The position numbers and the translations under genes are program-made. A model generated the notes under the pieces. It searched no databases. It saw only the letters and a list, made by a program, of their open reading frames with translations, and had not been told where the DNA came from. 64,000 bases of DNA, taken from Aphelenchoides besseyi (Eukaryota > Nematoda > Chromadorea > Rhabditida > Aphelenchoididae). Of the stretch, positions 19,164 to 31,242 are shown in pieces. The stretch covers positions 13,578,001 through 13,642,000 of the forward strand of contig JAMPIQ010000002.1 in assembly GCA_024699855.1 (NCBI GenBank), given 5' to 3'. How positions within the stretch are numbered: the first letter of the stretch is position 1; each line of letters opens with the position of its first letter.

Positions 19164-21536
19164 TCATTGACGCAAATCGCTGGCAGTCAATTGGCGAATA
19201 AGATTTTCGTTGAGCTCGAAATTGGTCTGCAAAAGAAGCGCACGATCCATGACTTTGACCTGAAAGTAATCGATCTAATCGGATACCATCCATTTGATCT
19301 CTACTTTTGGTCGAACCATTTTGAAAATGGGATGAAGTGGAGTGGGCAATCCTTCTCGCAGAATATCGTTAACCATACGCTGCAGAACTTCACGAGCAAT
19401 AATCACTGCGTCGTCGAGCTCGTTTTGCATCAGAATCCCGGGAGAAAGTGTGGTCTAAACGATTCGAAGCATATTTCTCAATCTGTTAATGTAAAAACAA
19501 CAAACATGTTTTCTCTCGTGCGTTAAATTTGTCATTAAAAAATTATCTTGAAGCTTCTTTGTTCCGCTCGAACGTGTGAGAACATCGCCCGAAGGTAACA
19601 AAGAAAATCACCATTGTTCCACGATTTTTGTTCGAAAACGCGTTGAAAACACTTTTGTTTACGCGACCAAAACGTTGTAATTTCGAGTTAATTACTCACC
19701 AATTTGATCCGTTCCAACGTGATTTTCGGGCGTACGATAGAGCTGGTCAAACGCATTTTCATCAATGCGCCAACTTCGATACTCATTTCGGCCACTTGTT
19801 CTTCTTCGCGAGTTTCCGGATCGATTACAAGCATCGCAATTCTACCGAGAAGACTAAACGAAATTCCACCCAAGGCTTGAGGTCGAAAACGAATCACCGG
19901 CGCTTGAACGGTGTTGAAATTGAGAGCAAGTCGACGTTGTGGATGCAAACGTCTTAATGTTGGAAATAAATCGCCCAAACAGAAAAACACTCCAGAAGAC
20001 AACGAACAGGTAGTGCGCATAATTGCTCCAAGATGTGGAGTCGTGTGATCGACTCGAGTGTTGAATAGGCCGAGAGTATGGCCGTGATACATCAAACTGT
20101 TGACCATATAATCAGATACAAGATCCTAATAACAATTATCTGTCTATCACATTAATCGATACTCACTTGTAACATGTATTGTTCATCAACACGTTCGGGT
20201 AATTTCACTACCACCGGTCCGAATGGGGTTCCACCTCGTCCATGCAAACTAATTTCACCGGAACTTTCGATTTCCAAACCATATTCAGTAATTTTTGGAT
20301 CACTAAGAATGGTGTAGTCAAGAGTAAGACTATCAGTTAACGACTAAATGAACAACAAAATAGGCTTTGCGATATTCTTAACCTACAACATTGAAACCAG
20401 CAATCAGTGTGTCGCGTTTTCGACGTCCAACTCCAGCTCCAATGTTCATTCCCATTGGCAGTTGCATTCCAGCACCAAAATCCCATGGAGCTGCACGTTT
20501 AACTCGTCGCATATCCGTGAGCTCATCGACAGCTTCGTATTCGTCGTCTGTTTCTGTTTGATCCACAGCAGCTCTGCGCTGACGACGAGCACGCAATTTT
20601 TCGGCCAATTCCTTTACCAATTCTTCGTCGTTGATATGAGAAAGCGGAATCTTCGTGGACAACAATCCGAAACGTTCGTTAACTCTGTCGTCTACAACAA
20701 ACTGGATTCGATTGCATATCAAATCCTTCAACGAGCTCAACGCCTTGTCGTTCATTGCCGGCTGAATTACGCAAATTAATGTTGTAAACTAATGCATACA
20801 AACCTTCAACAAGCTCAGTTGTTGTTCGTTGACCTCACTTGCGAACTGAATTTGAACATCATCACTTTCCACATCACACGAATGAATGTGCAGATTTGGT
20901 GCTCCAACAGACGTTCGTTTGACCTCAACACTCAAACGGACGCTCGTGTTCTCCGATTTAATGGATGTTAAAGCAGAAAGTGGACTTGAAGCGAAATTTT
21001 CTGATGTCAAAAGAGTCGACATACTAAATAGACAACATAAAATAAAGACAGATGGAAGACTTACGACAAATTCAAGTTTAGAATGTTCACAAGAACAAGA
21101 TTGGGAGCAGAAATGTCCGTTTCTACAGGACCGAATTTCCCAAATGAGTTGACTTTGATTTCGGATAAAGTCACTTTCTCAGAAGAAACCTAAACAACAA
21201 CATAAGCAATCGTGTCGAGTATTCAAGTACCTGTAGTTCAACCATTCCGTCGTTTAACTGTACGTTCACAACATCGGGAATAAGATTCTGAGTGAGAACG
21301 GTCGCCACATAGTTGATTCCTTTTCGGCTAATTCGCGCTCGAACGCCTGGAGTTCCCTGAAATATTGATCAGTAATTAACGTTAATCTAATTTACAATGT
21401 TGGTTTCATTTGCAAGCAGAGCTGGAACGTTCAACTGCGACGTTGAGTGATAGTGCAAAAAGAAGATTATATGTGCCTAAAAACGTCGACAATACGACGA
21501 CTAGTGATCATGTGAACATACGAAAATCCACCGCAT
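19164..21536 (-). CDS. BPI/LBP-family lipid-binding protein
   Basis: Secreted protein of the bactericidal/permeability-increasing and LPS-binding family, which bind lipopolysaccharide or other lipids. Ten exons (21522-21536, 21396-21476, 21231-21356, 21065-21189, 20804-21023, 20387-20761, 20167-20343, 19700-20125, 19287-19454, 19164-19226) join in phase to 591 aa. It starts with a signal peptide (MRWIFAHIIFFLHYH), then GTPGVRARISRKGINYVATV, the typical BPI entry, and VNSFGKFGPVETDISAPNL. The N-terminal barrel carries a Cys pair about 36 residues apart (CDVES... and DLICNRI). The C-terminal barrel includes VSDYMVNSLMYHGHTLGLF and ends TASDLRQ. Between the halves, residues 246-305 hold three basic sites (RARRQRR, RRVKR, GRRKR). 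It is convergent with the small acidic protein gene. Family secure; ligand unknown. Confidence 0.87.
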
Positions 21537-24500
21537 TTTGAAAGGCCAACTATTGGCGACCAAAAGTTCACGAACAGTCTCCTGTAACAATCAAGGAATG
21601 TATAACCGAAAATGTAAACGCAATGACTTCGTGTAAACGAAGATTTCGAACTAAAAGTCGGGGGAGTTTGAGGAACGTGCTAATTGACGCGCTTTTTCGG
21701 GTTTATAAGGCGATCCGATAAAACCGTTTTGTTTTGTTGAACACAAGCCCATCCTTCGCTAAATTGAAACGTTGAGCGGGTTGAAAGGCGGAGCTATTGT
21801 TAACAACAAAAAGAAATACGAAAACGAAAGTTCGATCGATGTCGAGAAAGAGGACACGAGGAGAAGTCGTCAGGAAACGTTGCACAAATTCATGTTCAGT
21901 CACATTGCAAACGATGCGGAACTCGAAACTGAGAGATTTCGGCACAAAAAGTCCTGATCTTCGTAAACGTATATATAGTTCGTGGGGGGGCGAAAAACCT
22001 TCGCGGTTCTTCAGATTCGACTCTAAGACGAAGCTCATTCCTTGCGGCTTGTAATGCCCAATGCATATTTCCGCTCTTCGTTCTTTATTCATTGTCTACG
22101 ACCTCTCGTCGACGACCACGATCGATTGACGGATCAGCGTGTCGCGCAACGTCTTCACTCGTTGGCTTAGCTTCCGTTCCTCTATGCTGGCTTCCTGACA
22201 CACACACATGTGTTACAAAAACAACAACAAACAAAATCATCTGAAGACCGCGCGAAAATAATCGTCGAGGTCATGAGCAGACTTTAAGTCGAATAAAAAT
22301 CCACAAAAGACTTCACCTTTACCATTAAGGTTTTGTAAATGAAAAAGAACGCAAATGTTGGTAACCAACTTTTCAAGACGCAACGTGTGGATAGTCTAGG
22401 ATTATCAAAGTTACTGTGCAATCTTCGGGACTTGTTGAGAAATTGAAAGGTCATGGTTCTCGTTGGGTCTGATTATTTTGTTCGAACGAAGTCTTCAGGC
22501 TTCTCGTTTGGAATGTTCGTCGTGAATTGCTCATCAGAATGTTCGATCTCGAAGTAATTTGGAACATAAACTTTGACTCGCAGATCCGAATAAAGCAACA
22601 CGTTTCCTGATGCGCAAATGAGCGCGAAATTTGTTTTTGTCTTTTCGTTGTTGGTGTTCGATCGTGATTTACTTTTGCGACTTCAAGAGATTCGCTCGTT
22701 TGTTGTCTTTGTTCCACGACGATTTATGATGAGCACAGCGAACAGAAGTCGATGAGAACGACGTCTATTTATACCATTGAAACATGTGCTATCAATCCGT
22801 AAAAATTCTCAAGACCGTGATTACTTATGGCGTCATTTTCGCCAATTCAACGTCATAGCACAAACGAACCGATGGAGTGAGTATGACGGAAGAAGTTTTA
22901 GATAAACAGCATTTCGCTGCCATCGTCTCGAACTTTTTATCGAGGAAAAACACACAGAACAATTGATCGCCATTAACGAGCGAAAGTTCAGCTTCCCTTG
23001 TCGGTAACAAGAGTTTAAAACGCGTCGCTAAACGAAAACAATGCGGACGGATGTCGTCGCTCTGATTCGTTTCCGTCGCCGATAATAAATTTAATTGTCG
23101 AACTGATTCCTGAAAACCTCATCACGTGTCTCGACGGCACTAAACGCAATCGAACAACAACACCGATCGATGCCATCAATCGTTTCGAGTTGTAAACAAA
23201 AGGTCAACTTTCGGCTAGTGAAAGTACGAAGCTTACAATGATCGATATCATAGTGAATCATGACATTTACGTAAAACTTACAAAACTTCCAACTAATCAT
23301 TCGAGCACGGTTACCGAAATGATGAATCATTCGAACGATCACCAACCAATTTGGATTCTCCTTGACGATTCATTATTCAACATTTTAAAGTCGTTTCCAA
23401 TGACTACGAAATGTTGCTCGACAGAGGTTCGAACACACGCTAAACTATGAAGGTCGACGGAAACACACGTGAAAGAGTAAACGGAAGAAGACGAGAAAAC
23501 GAAATCATTAGCGCAAAATTGGACGACTCACTTTTTCTGTTCTAATTTTCTCAAAAGGGTTTCCAACAGAACGTTCAAAGCTAAAATGTGCAGTTGTGTA
23601 GGCTGCACCTTCGGCAAAACCGGACGACCGATTCCTTCGCTTATGTCGAAAAACTGTTCACTTGCACTTTTTGTGATCTACGAAAGTCAAGACTTCGAAT
23701 TTCGTTTGTTTTCACTGATGATTTTGATGAACAGCGATCGCGACAATGGAGTGTAGACGCGTGAGTGTGGACACTTCTTGGAAAGCATCATTCTTGTTGA
23801 CTTAACGGATTTTGTTTAATTGAGAATCCTCGAGTTTTGTGAATTTGTTTTTCTGTTTATCCGTTCGCGTTTGTAAAACTGAACACCGACTGAACTTTCT
23901 TTTTCAGCTGAACAAAGAAACTTGAAGCAGCATTGCCGATTTAACGAATTGAAGTTATTCGCGTTTCTTGTAACCTCAGACATCGATTTTGGAAAGGTCA
24001 GTGAAGGTTGAGCAATCAGTTGTTTGTCATTTTGAATTCTTTAACTTCTGCTATGTTATGATATTTTAGACTGATTGAAGACTGTGACTCGATAACCGAT
24101 TACTGTGTACGTTGTTCAAGATGTAATGATCGATTTTGCACTTTTGCGTGAAAAACGTTCAACGAAAATGCCCAACAACTGTACATTACCACGATTATCT
24201 AAGAGCAGTAAGTAGCGTTTGTTGCATTTATGTTCGTAACTTTCCAATCGATACAATCTATTCTACAGCAAAGAAGTTGGGAAAGCTAATAATTCTGATG
24301 GCCAACTACTAAGTTGACATTTATTTCTGCAAAAGTTTTTGTGATGAATGCAACTCGGATATAGTCTGACAGTTTTTCTGACTCATTCGATAGACACGTC
24401 TAAACAGAACGTTCGATTGGCTCCCCGCTATTACTAATAGGCAAATCACTCAGTTCTTTAGTAGAATTGGGCAGCTCAGTCGAAACTTTTTTACGAACAC

Positions 24501-26886
24501 TTTTTCCCTTTCTAAACAAGAGACAGTTGTTCGCATGAGGTGTGAAATTCTTAAACGTAAGTCCATTAGTGACTGTTAGAAAGCGAGAACCTATTAAAAG
24601 AACATGGACTTGAATTACTTCTTGTTGACTTTTCAATTGCCATCAAAGAGTTCAAGGACACGTGAATTTTGGCTGCGTAGTTTATGTGATCAGTTGGTTT
24701 TTGATGTCTTCATTTCAACTACCCAACTCCTTGGTTTCTTCTGGAACTTTGATCGAGTTTTCATTGTCGGAACTTCTGAATATTGGGTGTTGAATTGCTT
24801 ATTCGTTGGACATGCTAACTAGTGGCATTTTGGGTTGCCAGAACTCGTTGATGTCGATTTGTGTTGCATGTTCTAACTGAACAGTTTCTTTATACAGTCA
24901 GATTTAAAAAAAGAATTGGAGCGACTTTTAAGTTTTACTTTTGTTGTTGTTCGTCGCACGTCATCAATCAACTTTTAACTTCAAATTCTTTTGTTTCTTT
25001 CTTGGTCACTCGAAAATTGTAAACGGTTCTTTTTTCGTTGACGTGGATTTTTAGTTCCGAAAACAAAAAGTTTTGAAACTAGGAACTCAAGAGTCATGAA
25101 GTCGAGTGTAACGACTGAGTTTGCGCATCTTTGTTTGCGATATCTTCACAGTCCCTTAACACTCTTATCCGATCCACAGACTCACTGAATTCGACACCTA
25201 GAGATCTTTTGTGTTTGATCTCAACACAAGTGTTCATATCAAATTTGATCAGTGATTCTGATCGCTTAGTGATCTGGAGAGCACGTTGGTAGTTGGTTTC
25301 TGGTGTTCGTTAATCCGTTTCCAATTTTTAGTGCTCATCGTGAACAAACAAATGGTTTTTGTTACTATAAGTTTGCTTTCGCTCTTCGACCAATTTGTTG
25401 CACGCTTCATAGTCATCTTGTTGGCTCAACAACAACGTAAATATTTGCTGTTAGTGATCCGAGAAGGTGCGTGTAGACGAGCAAATTGCTTTCACACTCT
25501 CAATACACTCGTTTCCAGACTTCAATCGCTTCTGTAGCTCAACGGTCAACAACCCTTGCAGAATCAACTGAGCAGTTAAAGCTTCATTCTAATTAAATTA
25601 AATTGCGCGAATCGTGTCAATAAGTCGTTTGTTTGCGCGAAATCATCGAGAACTGTTCGTCGAAGATTTCACGCGAGTTCACTCGGATCGTATTTTCGAA
25701 AGTGTCTGACATTTCTCCGCAGTTTATGCAAAGTAATTTCGGGCTCAAAACAATCAAAAACAAGTACTTTTCGCGACCATCCACCAAAAAAACGTCAGAA
25801 TACCAAAAACCAGGCGGTTAGTTCTGTTGCCCGTTGATCACTTATTATGGTCATTCACTCTCGATATAATCAATTCACATTTTCGAATCTTGTTGAACTC
25901 TTTCATTCGTGCCTTTTGTCACCAATTCGTACCGTTCAACTTATAGTCGTTTATTGTACCGGTGACAAAAGGGCCTTTCGCTCAAATAACTCTCCAATTT
26001 CTTCCGACCGTTCGTCTGGAATTTCAAACCGTCGTTGATAGATTACGCGTTAAGTTCCATGTTTTATTTATGTTTCCAACTATTGCCGTTTCTTGGCGCT
26101 GTTTCAGCCACTTACTCACAATCGAAAGGCCTACCAAGGGGGATCGTATTCTTTGATTGAACTCGAAATGTTCGAGAACCACGATGTTGTTGTTATTTGC
26201 CACAAGAATCGATTAGCTGTTCAACAACAACGCGAAAACTTTGTGACAATTTTCACCGCGATTCACTTCTAAATATCAACATTTTTCAATTCGTCCTGTG
26301 GTTACATTGGTTATTTCTTCTCAATGTTTTCGTATGAGTTGTCGTCTTTGTTTTCAAAGCGCAATCATCGTTCTTCTACGTTTCTAATCCGAACGATTCA
26401 TTCGAGAGACGGTCTTCGTGCGCAGTGGAACATACTTCCGAAGACGTTTGGCATCTCTTGTCGATTGAACTTTTTTTGTTTGATCGTCTCAACCTCCGCG
26501 TTTCGTGCGTCTTGTTTTCATTTGCGCGCAAAAATATTCGTCTTTTGACTCCAAAAAACAACAAAATTGCGCAACTGGCGAACTTCATCGGCGGCGACCA
26601 AAATTAGAAATCGATTTTCGAAAACGTTTCAAAAATCATTTGCCGAAACTGAAGACAACTCGGCAGTCGAATGAGCAGCGTAGTGGAAACACGAGTTGAA
26701 ATCGAGTTCTTTTTTTTGAGTCCGGACGTCAGTGAGCTTTCGAATTTGACACGTTCGAGAAACTCGTCGCTGGTATTCGAATTAATTTATTTCGTTCGAC
26801 TGCCGAACGTCACTCGGTCACATTCTCTTATTTTCTACGTCTTTGTCATCGGTCGGCTTACACAAGGAGTTGGGGGGAGCGCGGAA
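21537..26886. other. 5.3 kb without a supportable gene
   Basis: Many short open frames on both strands, none with recognisable motifs or consistent splice structure. Homopolymer-rich in places. The 3' end contains the upstream region of the sphingomyelin-synthase-like gene. Non-conserved exons or long introns cannot be excluded. Confidence 0.4.
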
Positions 26887-28420
26887 ATGATTGACGACGG
26901 TAAGAGAATCACTTTGATGTTATGGATTCGTGTGAACGATTTGAGCAAAATTTGTTGATGAGCAGACAAACAAATGGGTCCAGATGTTTAGAAGTGGGTT
27001 GCGTGGCCTAAATTGCTTTGCCGGGGATTTCTTTGAGTTCTACGAGTGATGCACAGTTCGGATCGACGATAGCATTTTCGAACGGACGAGAAAATTGCGC
27101 ATTATCGTTTGATTTCTTTAACTTATCTTCTTTTCAGACGGCCAACTTTTGTGCCCGATGGGCGAATCTCATAGAATTCCCAATGAGATTCACAAACTTA
27201 CAATCGTCGTTTTTACGCTCATTACTGCCGGATTCAGTAATTGGATGGCACTTGCTTATATCCACGACTTTGTTGGACGGTAATTTAGAGTTTTGTTCAC
27301 TGTTAACTGATCTTTAGAACCCCCCTTCCCGATATCATCTTCAATCTTGTACCGGAACAAAGTTGGGCTTTGCGTCTTGGCGATCTGATGGTCACGTTCT
27401 GTGCAATGATTATGTTGACTTTGATGATCTTACACAAACATCGAGCCGTTGTGATTCGACGTGTTCTTTTCATTATCGCCGTCCTCTACTTCATGCGTAC
27501 GATCTCGTTGATGTATTGGGCCTGATGTTTATTTGTTTGAACTCAAACATTTCAGGTGCACTCAGCTGCCATCAGGATATGTAAATAATCAAGAACGATG
27601 TTTGGAGCAGCTCAATAAAACCGACCGCAATTTCTCCACTTACCTGAAGCGTTTTTTGAGGCAATTTTGGCACGTTGGCTTTCAGGTACATTGCTTTCGT
27701 TTTTGATCTTTTTAATTTGGAAAACGTTTCAGGATATTGAGAATAAGCTGATTTGCGGCGACATGCTTTTTAGTGGCCATACGTTGATTATGGTGAGTTT
27801 AGTTGGTTGGAGATTTCTAAAGGACTGTTCACTTTTAGGTCATTAGCTCGTTGACCGTTCAATATTACTCACCCAATTGGTTACGCGCTCTACAATACGT
27901 ACCAAAAAGCTTTATGTGTATTGGTATGAATCATTGGTTGGAGGTGCTAAAGTTGGTCGTTGTATTTTAAGGAATGATTTGCATGATACTATCCAGAACA
28001 CACTACACAATCGACGTGATTTTTGCTTATTGGCTTTCTGTTGGAGTATTCAAGTGAGTACGGCAGATTGTGATCCGTTGTTTTAACGGTCATTTTAGTG
28101 TCTATCATGCCTTTTGCGAAATTGACACATATCGTGAACGGAAGAACTCGGTGTTGAGTAACATTTTGCTCATTCGAATGGTCGCATGGCTTGAAACAAA
28201 CGTGGTTCCTGGAAAGTAGGTTCTCGATGTCTTTAACTTTCTAAACAACAAATTTAGATTGGAGAATAGTCTTGAGTTTCCATTTTTTCGGCCGTTACTT
28301 CGTCGATTTTCTAATCCGGATCAACAAGCAAGCATTGTGAGTCATACAAAGTAATTTATTTTGAATTTGTCGTCATTTCAGAGCGGATCCTCATCTACGG
28401 TAGTCATTGATCCCGTTTAA
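26887..28420 (+). CDS. Sphingomyelin-synthase-related (SMS/SAMD8) membrane enzyme
   Basis: Multi-pass enzyme of the Golgi, ER or plasma membrane that transfers a phospho-head group to ceramide. Ten exons (26887-26899, 27138-27279, 27318-27512, 27556-27685, 27733-27792, 27839-27923, 27972-28053, 28099-28215, 28258-28336, 28382-28420) join in phase to 313 aa. Family blocks in order: RTPLPDIIFNLVP; IRRVLFIIAVLYFMRTISLM followed by TQLPSG; CGDMLFSGHT at about 168-177; SRTHYTIDVIFAYW at about 216-229. The catalytic triad of the family (His176, His219, Asp223) is complete. About six membrane spans. There is no SAM domain in the model, and the start exon is only 13 nt, so a longer N-terminus is possible. 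Whether the product is sphingomyelin or ceramide phosphoethanolamine cannot be told. Possible AATAAA at 28859-28864. Confidence 0.88.
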
Positions 28421-31242
28421 ACTACTTACTATTCTCACTAAACGTGTTCTTTCAACGATCTGTGGTCGAGATCAACGTTTCTATAAACAACTTTTATCAA
28501 CTCATTGGTTTTGTGTATACGAACGCGCGATTCTGAAACCTAAGAGTCGTTTATTTGTTGCCAAAGATTCTCAGTTTTGTTGAGAACCAACTGTTCCTAC
28601 ATGATCAACTTGTTTCTTTACGTGTCCTTTTTTCTTGAATGCCATTCCCGATGACCTTTCATTCGTTGCTTGATTTATTTTGCATTTATTCTCTTACTCA
28701 TCATGTAAATACTCGTTGCTTATAGTCGTAGTTATTTCGCCAAAATTAGCCGTTTCCTTTCACTCGGGTCCTACTCTTAATCGACTTACGGTCTGCAACT
28801 TTCAGGAACTTTTGCTCATTCATATGATCAATTTTGAATTGTGAATAGAAATTTGTGTAATAAAAGCTCTTCAAATGACTGGCCACAGATAGGAGACCGG
28901 AACGCACGAAAAGGGAACGTGTGTTATCAGTTTGCTTAACCTCACTGACCGTCGTCCACTTTCACGAGTGAAAAGAAGATTGTCGACGCAAATTCTCGGT
29001 TATGTTTTTGTGCTTAATTTGATTATATTCGCGTATTAATAAAAAAAAGAGTGTTTTTTGCGATACGAGATTCCCCTACACTCAACCACTCGTTTACTGT
29101 TGTTGGTCGGAAGTACATTCGTTTACTCGGCGCAACGACCTTCAGATCGGGAAAGTTTCATTAAAATGTTTTTGAGCAACTGCGTCAATTTTGCCGCCGA
29201 AATCACCGTCACAAAGCGCAAGTTTGTGGACGCCCGAAAAAAGTCCATTTGCACTTGAGCGACGTTTCAAAAAGCATCTTCAAGAGTGTCCATTTTCCTC
29301 GGATTTGTTTCCCTTTTTCGAAAACAAACTTTCGCATCGACGTGAGTGCTCGGACAAACGTGCGGCGACTACAAAAGAGAAACCGCCGGTAAATTCGTTT
29401 GTTATTGAGCGTCCGAGTGAACGTCGAAAGCTGACTTCCTCTTTCGGATTCCAAACCGTCGTTCTGTCGCCAACGATCGGCGGCGTCTCGATCTTTTTTT
29501 GTCGATCGATTCGAACGGACGTCAAACCAAAATCACTTGCGCTTTTAACGTGTGCTTGTAACATGAGAATTTACTATACGAATCTCTCGGCTTGCATCGT
29601 GGTTGAACGTGTTCTGAAAGCGACATCACCGGGAATTGATGTCATGTACGTTCCGTTTTGATCGCTGATTTGGGACAGCCATCGACGCGCACCAAATGAC
29701 AGACGCGAAAACAGGCTACACGCCCGATTAATAAGTAGGAATCGTTTTCGTGATGGCGTCTTCTATTTTCCGTCAACACAATTCTCCCAAAAATCGTCGA
29801 TGGTTTTTTGCCGTGTATTTTCGTCGTCAACGCGAAGCGTATCGTCTTGATCGATCAGTAAGCTCAATCGATATACAATCTCCGTGCGCAATGGTTTGCG
29901 GCTGCCCAATCAAGCGAACAAAGTGGCTCGGCGATTGCAGGACGAGTAAACGAACGGAAATGATTTCGGGTCCTTTGCGTATTCTTTTTAATAAGCTTAT
30001 TGAAGACTTTTCATTTCTGATTTCCATCAACAAACTGAAAAGGTGGTTTTTGCGAAGACCAACGTCGATGACCAGTCAGTTTTTTCGTCAATCGTGTTCG
30101 AACGAAGATGGTACGCGATTCGTTTTTGGTTGTTGCAATTCACGTGCAATTCCGTTTCCTTTCGGGCATATTCTGAGATCTGTTTTTAGAAAGAACGTTG
30201 GAATACGAGCTTTCAACGTGTCCGTTCATCACAACAAAAAACGATCACGTGCGTTGGAAGCTCAAAAGCCACCTGTTTCTTCGTCCGATCGCTCTTGACG
30301 AGATCGCGCACTTTTGCAACACGTTGACAGAGCTCAACCTCAACTACGTTTTGCAAAGCAACACTCGCTCCTCACTATCGCTCTCAATCGTCCATTACCC
30401 GGCGGCTTGCGACTCGCAAACAAACGCGACAAACTCGGACGATCGTCGCGCATTGCCGTCGGCTAAACATTCGCTTCTGCCGTCAACGACGTGCCATCGG
30501 ACCTCATCTGTCGTTGTTCTTCACATCAATGAGATCGATCCGATAAGACCGGAAAGCTTCGTTCCTTATTGTTTCCTTTCGATTGGATAATTTGTGGTGC
30601 GGTCAAAAAACATCAACCACGCTTTATATCAGCAATCGTCTACTAATCAGTCAACCGGTCCGTTCGGGGCTTGGATCGGCAGCAGCAGGTGAATTGGGGA
30701 AGACGACGTCGTTTTTCAAAAGTTGGCCGCTTGTCTTCGGCGTTTCGAGCCGTCCGTTGGTTTTTTTCGTTTTACAACGACTCTTGTGGCCGAGCTCCGG
30801 CTTGAAAGAAGAGTGCCGTTGTTGGCTGCTTTGTGTGTTGCGAGCGATCCGCGAAAGTCAGTCGTCAAATCGCTTATCTCCACTTCGGCTCACTCAACAC
30901 CCGCTGGGCTGATCACAGCGGCCTCGTTCTTCGACGGCAGTCTCATAGTTACTATCGCTCCGCCTTTAAATTCGTTTGCCGCTGTTCACCGCTTGGCCAG
31001 TGGTCTCTTTGGGACGCGGAGTTTCGGAGATTTGTGTCATAACCGTCGGTCAAATCGCTCGACTAGAACAATCGAACGCGACAATCACGTCGTGACATTT
31101 TACTAGAAACCCGGTGTTTAAATGAACGTGCGCAGATTTTCTGATGTTTAATTGTTTGATTCTCCGGAAGCCTTTGAATGTTCTATTGTCCGAAGGGTCT
31201 GCTAATCACCATCTACAATCAATCAACTAATCTTTTTCAACA
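28421..31242. other. 2.8 kb without a supportable gene
   Basis: Contains several long open frames in overlapping phases (29191-29661, 29750-30298, 30198-30590, 30723-31106) with slightly raised GC. None shows a known domain, and several frames are open at once, so composition is the likelier cause. The right end is upstream of the adenylyl cyclase. Confidence 0.35.

Noticed and set aside
19227..19254. A 27-nt intron (GTATCC...TTTCAG) near the BPI C-terminus.
   Set aside because: Shorter than any other intron here; the 60-nt alternative ending at TTTTGCAG keeps phase and gives a clean stop.
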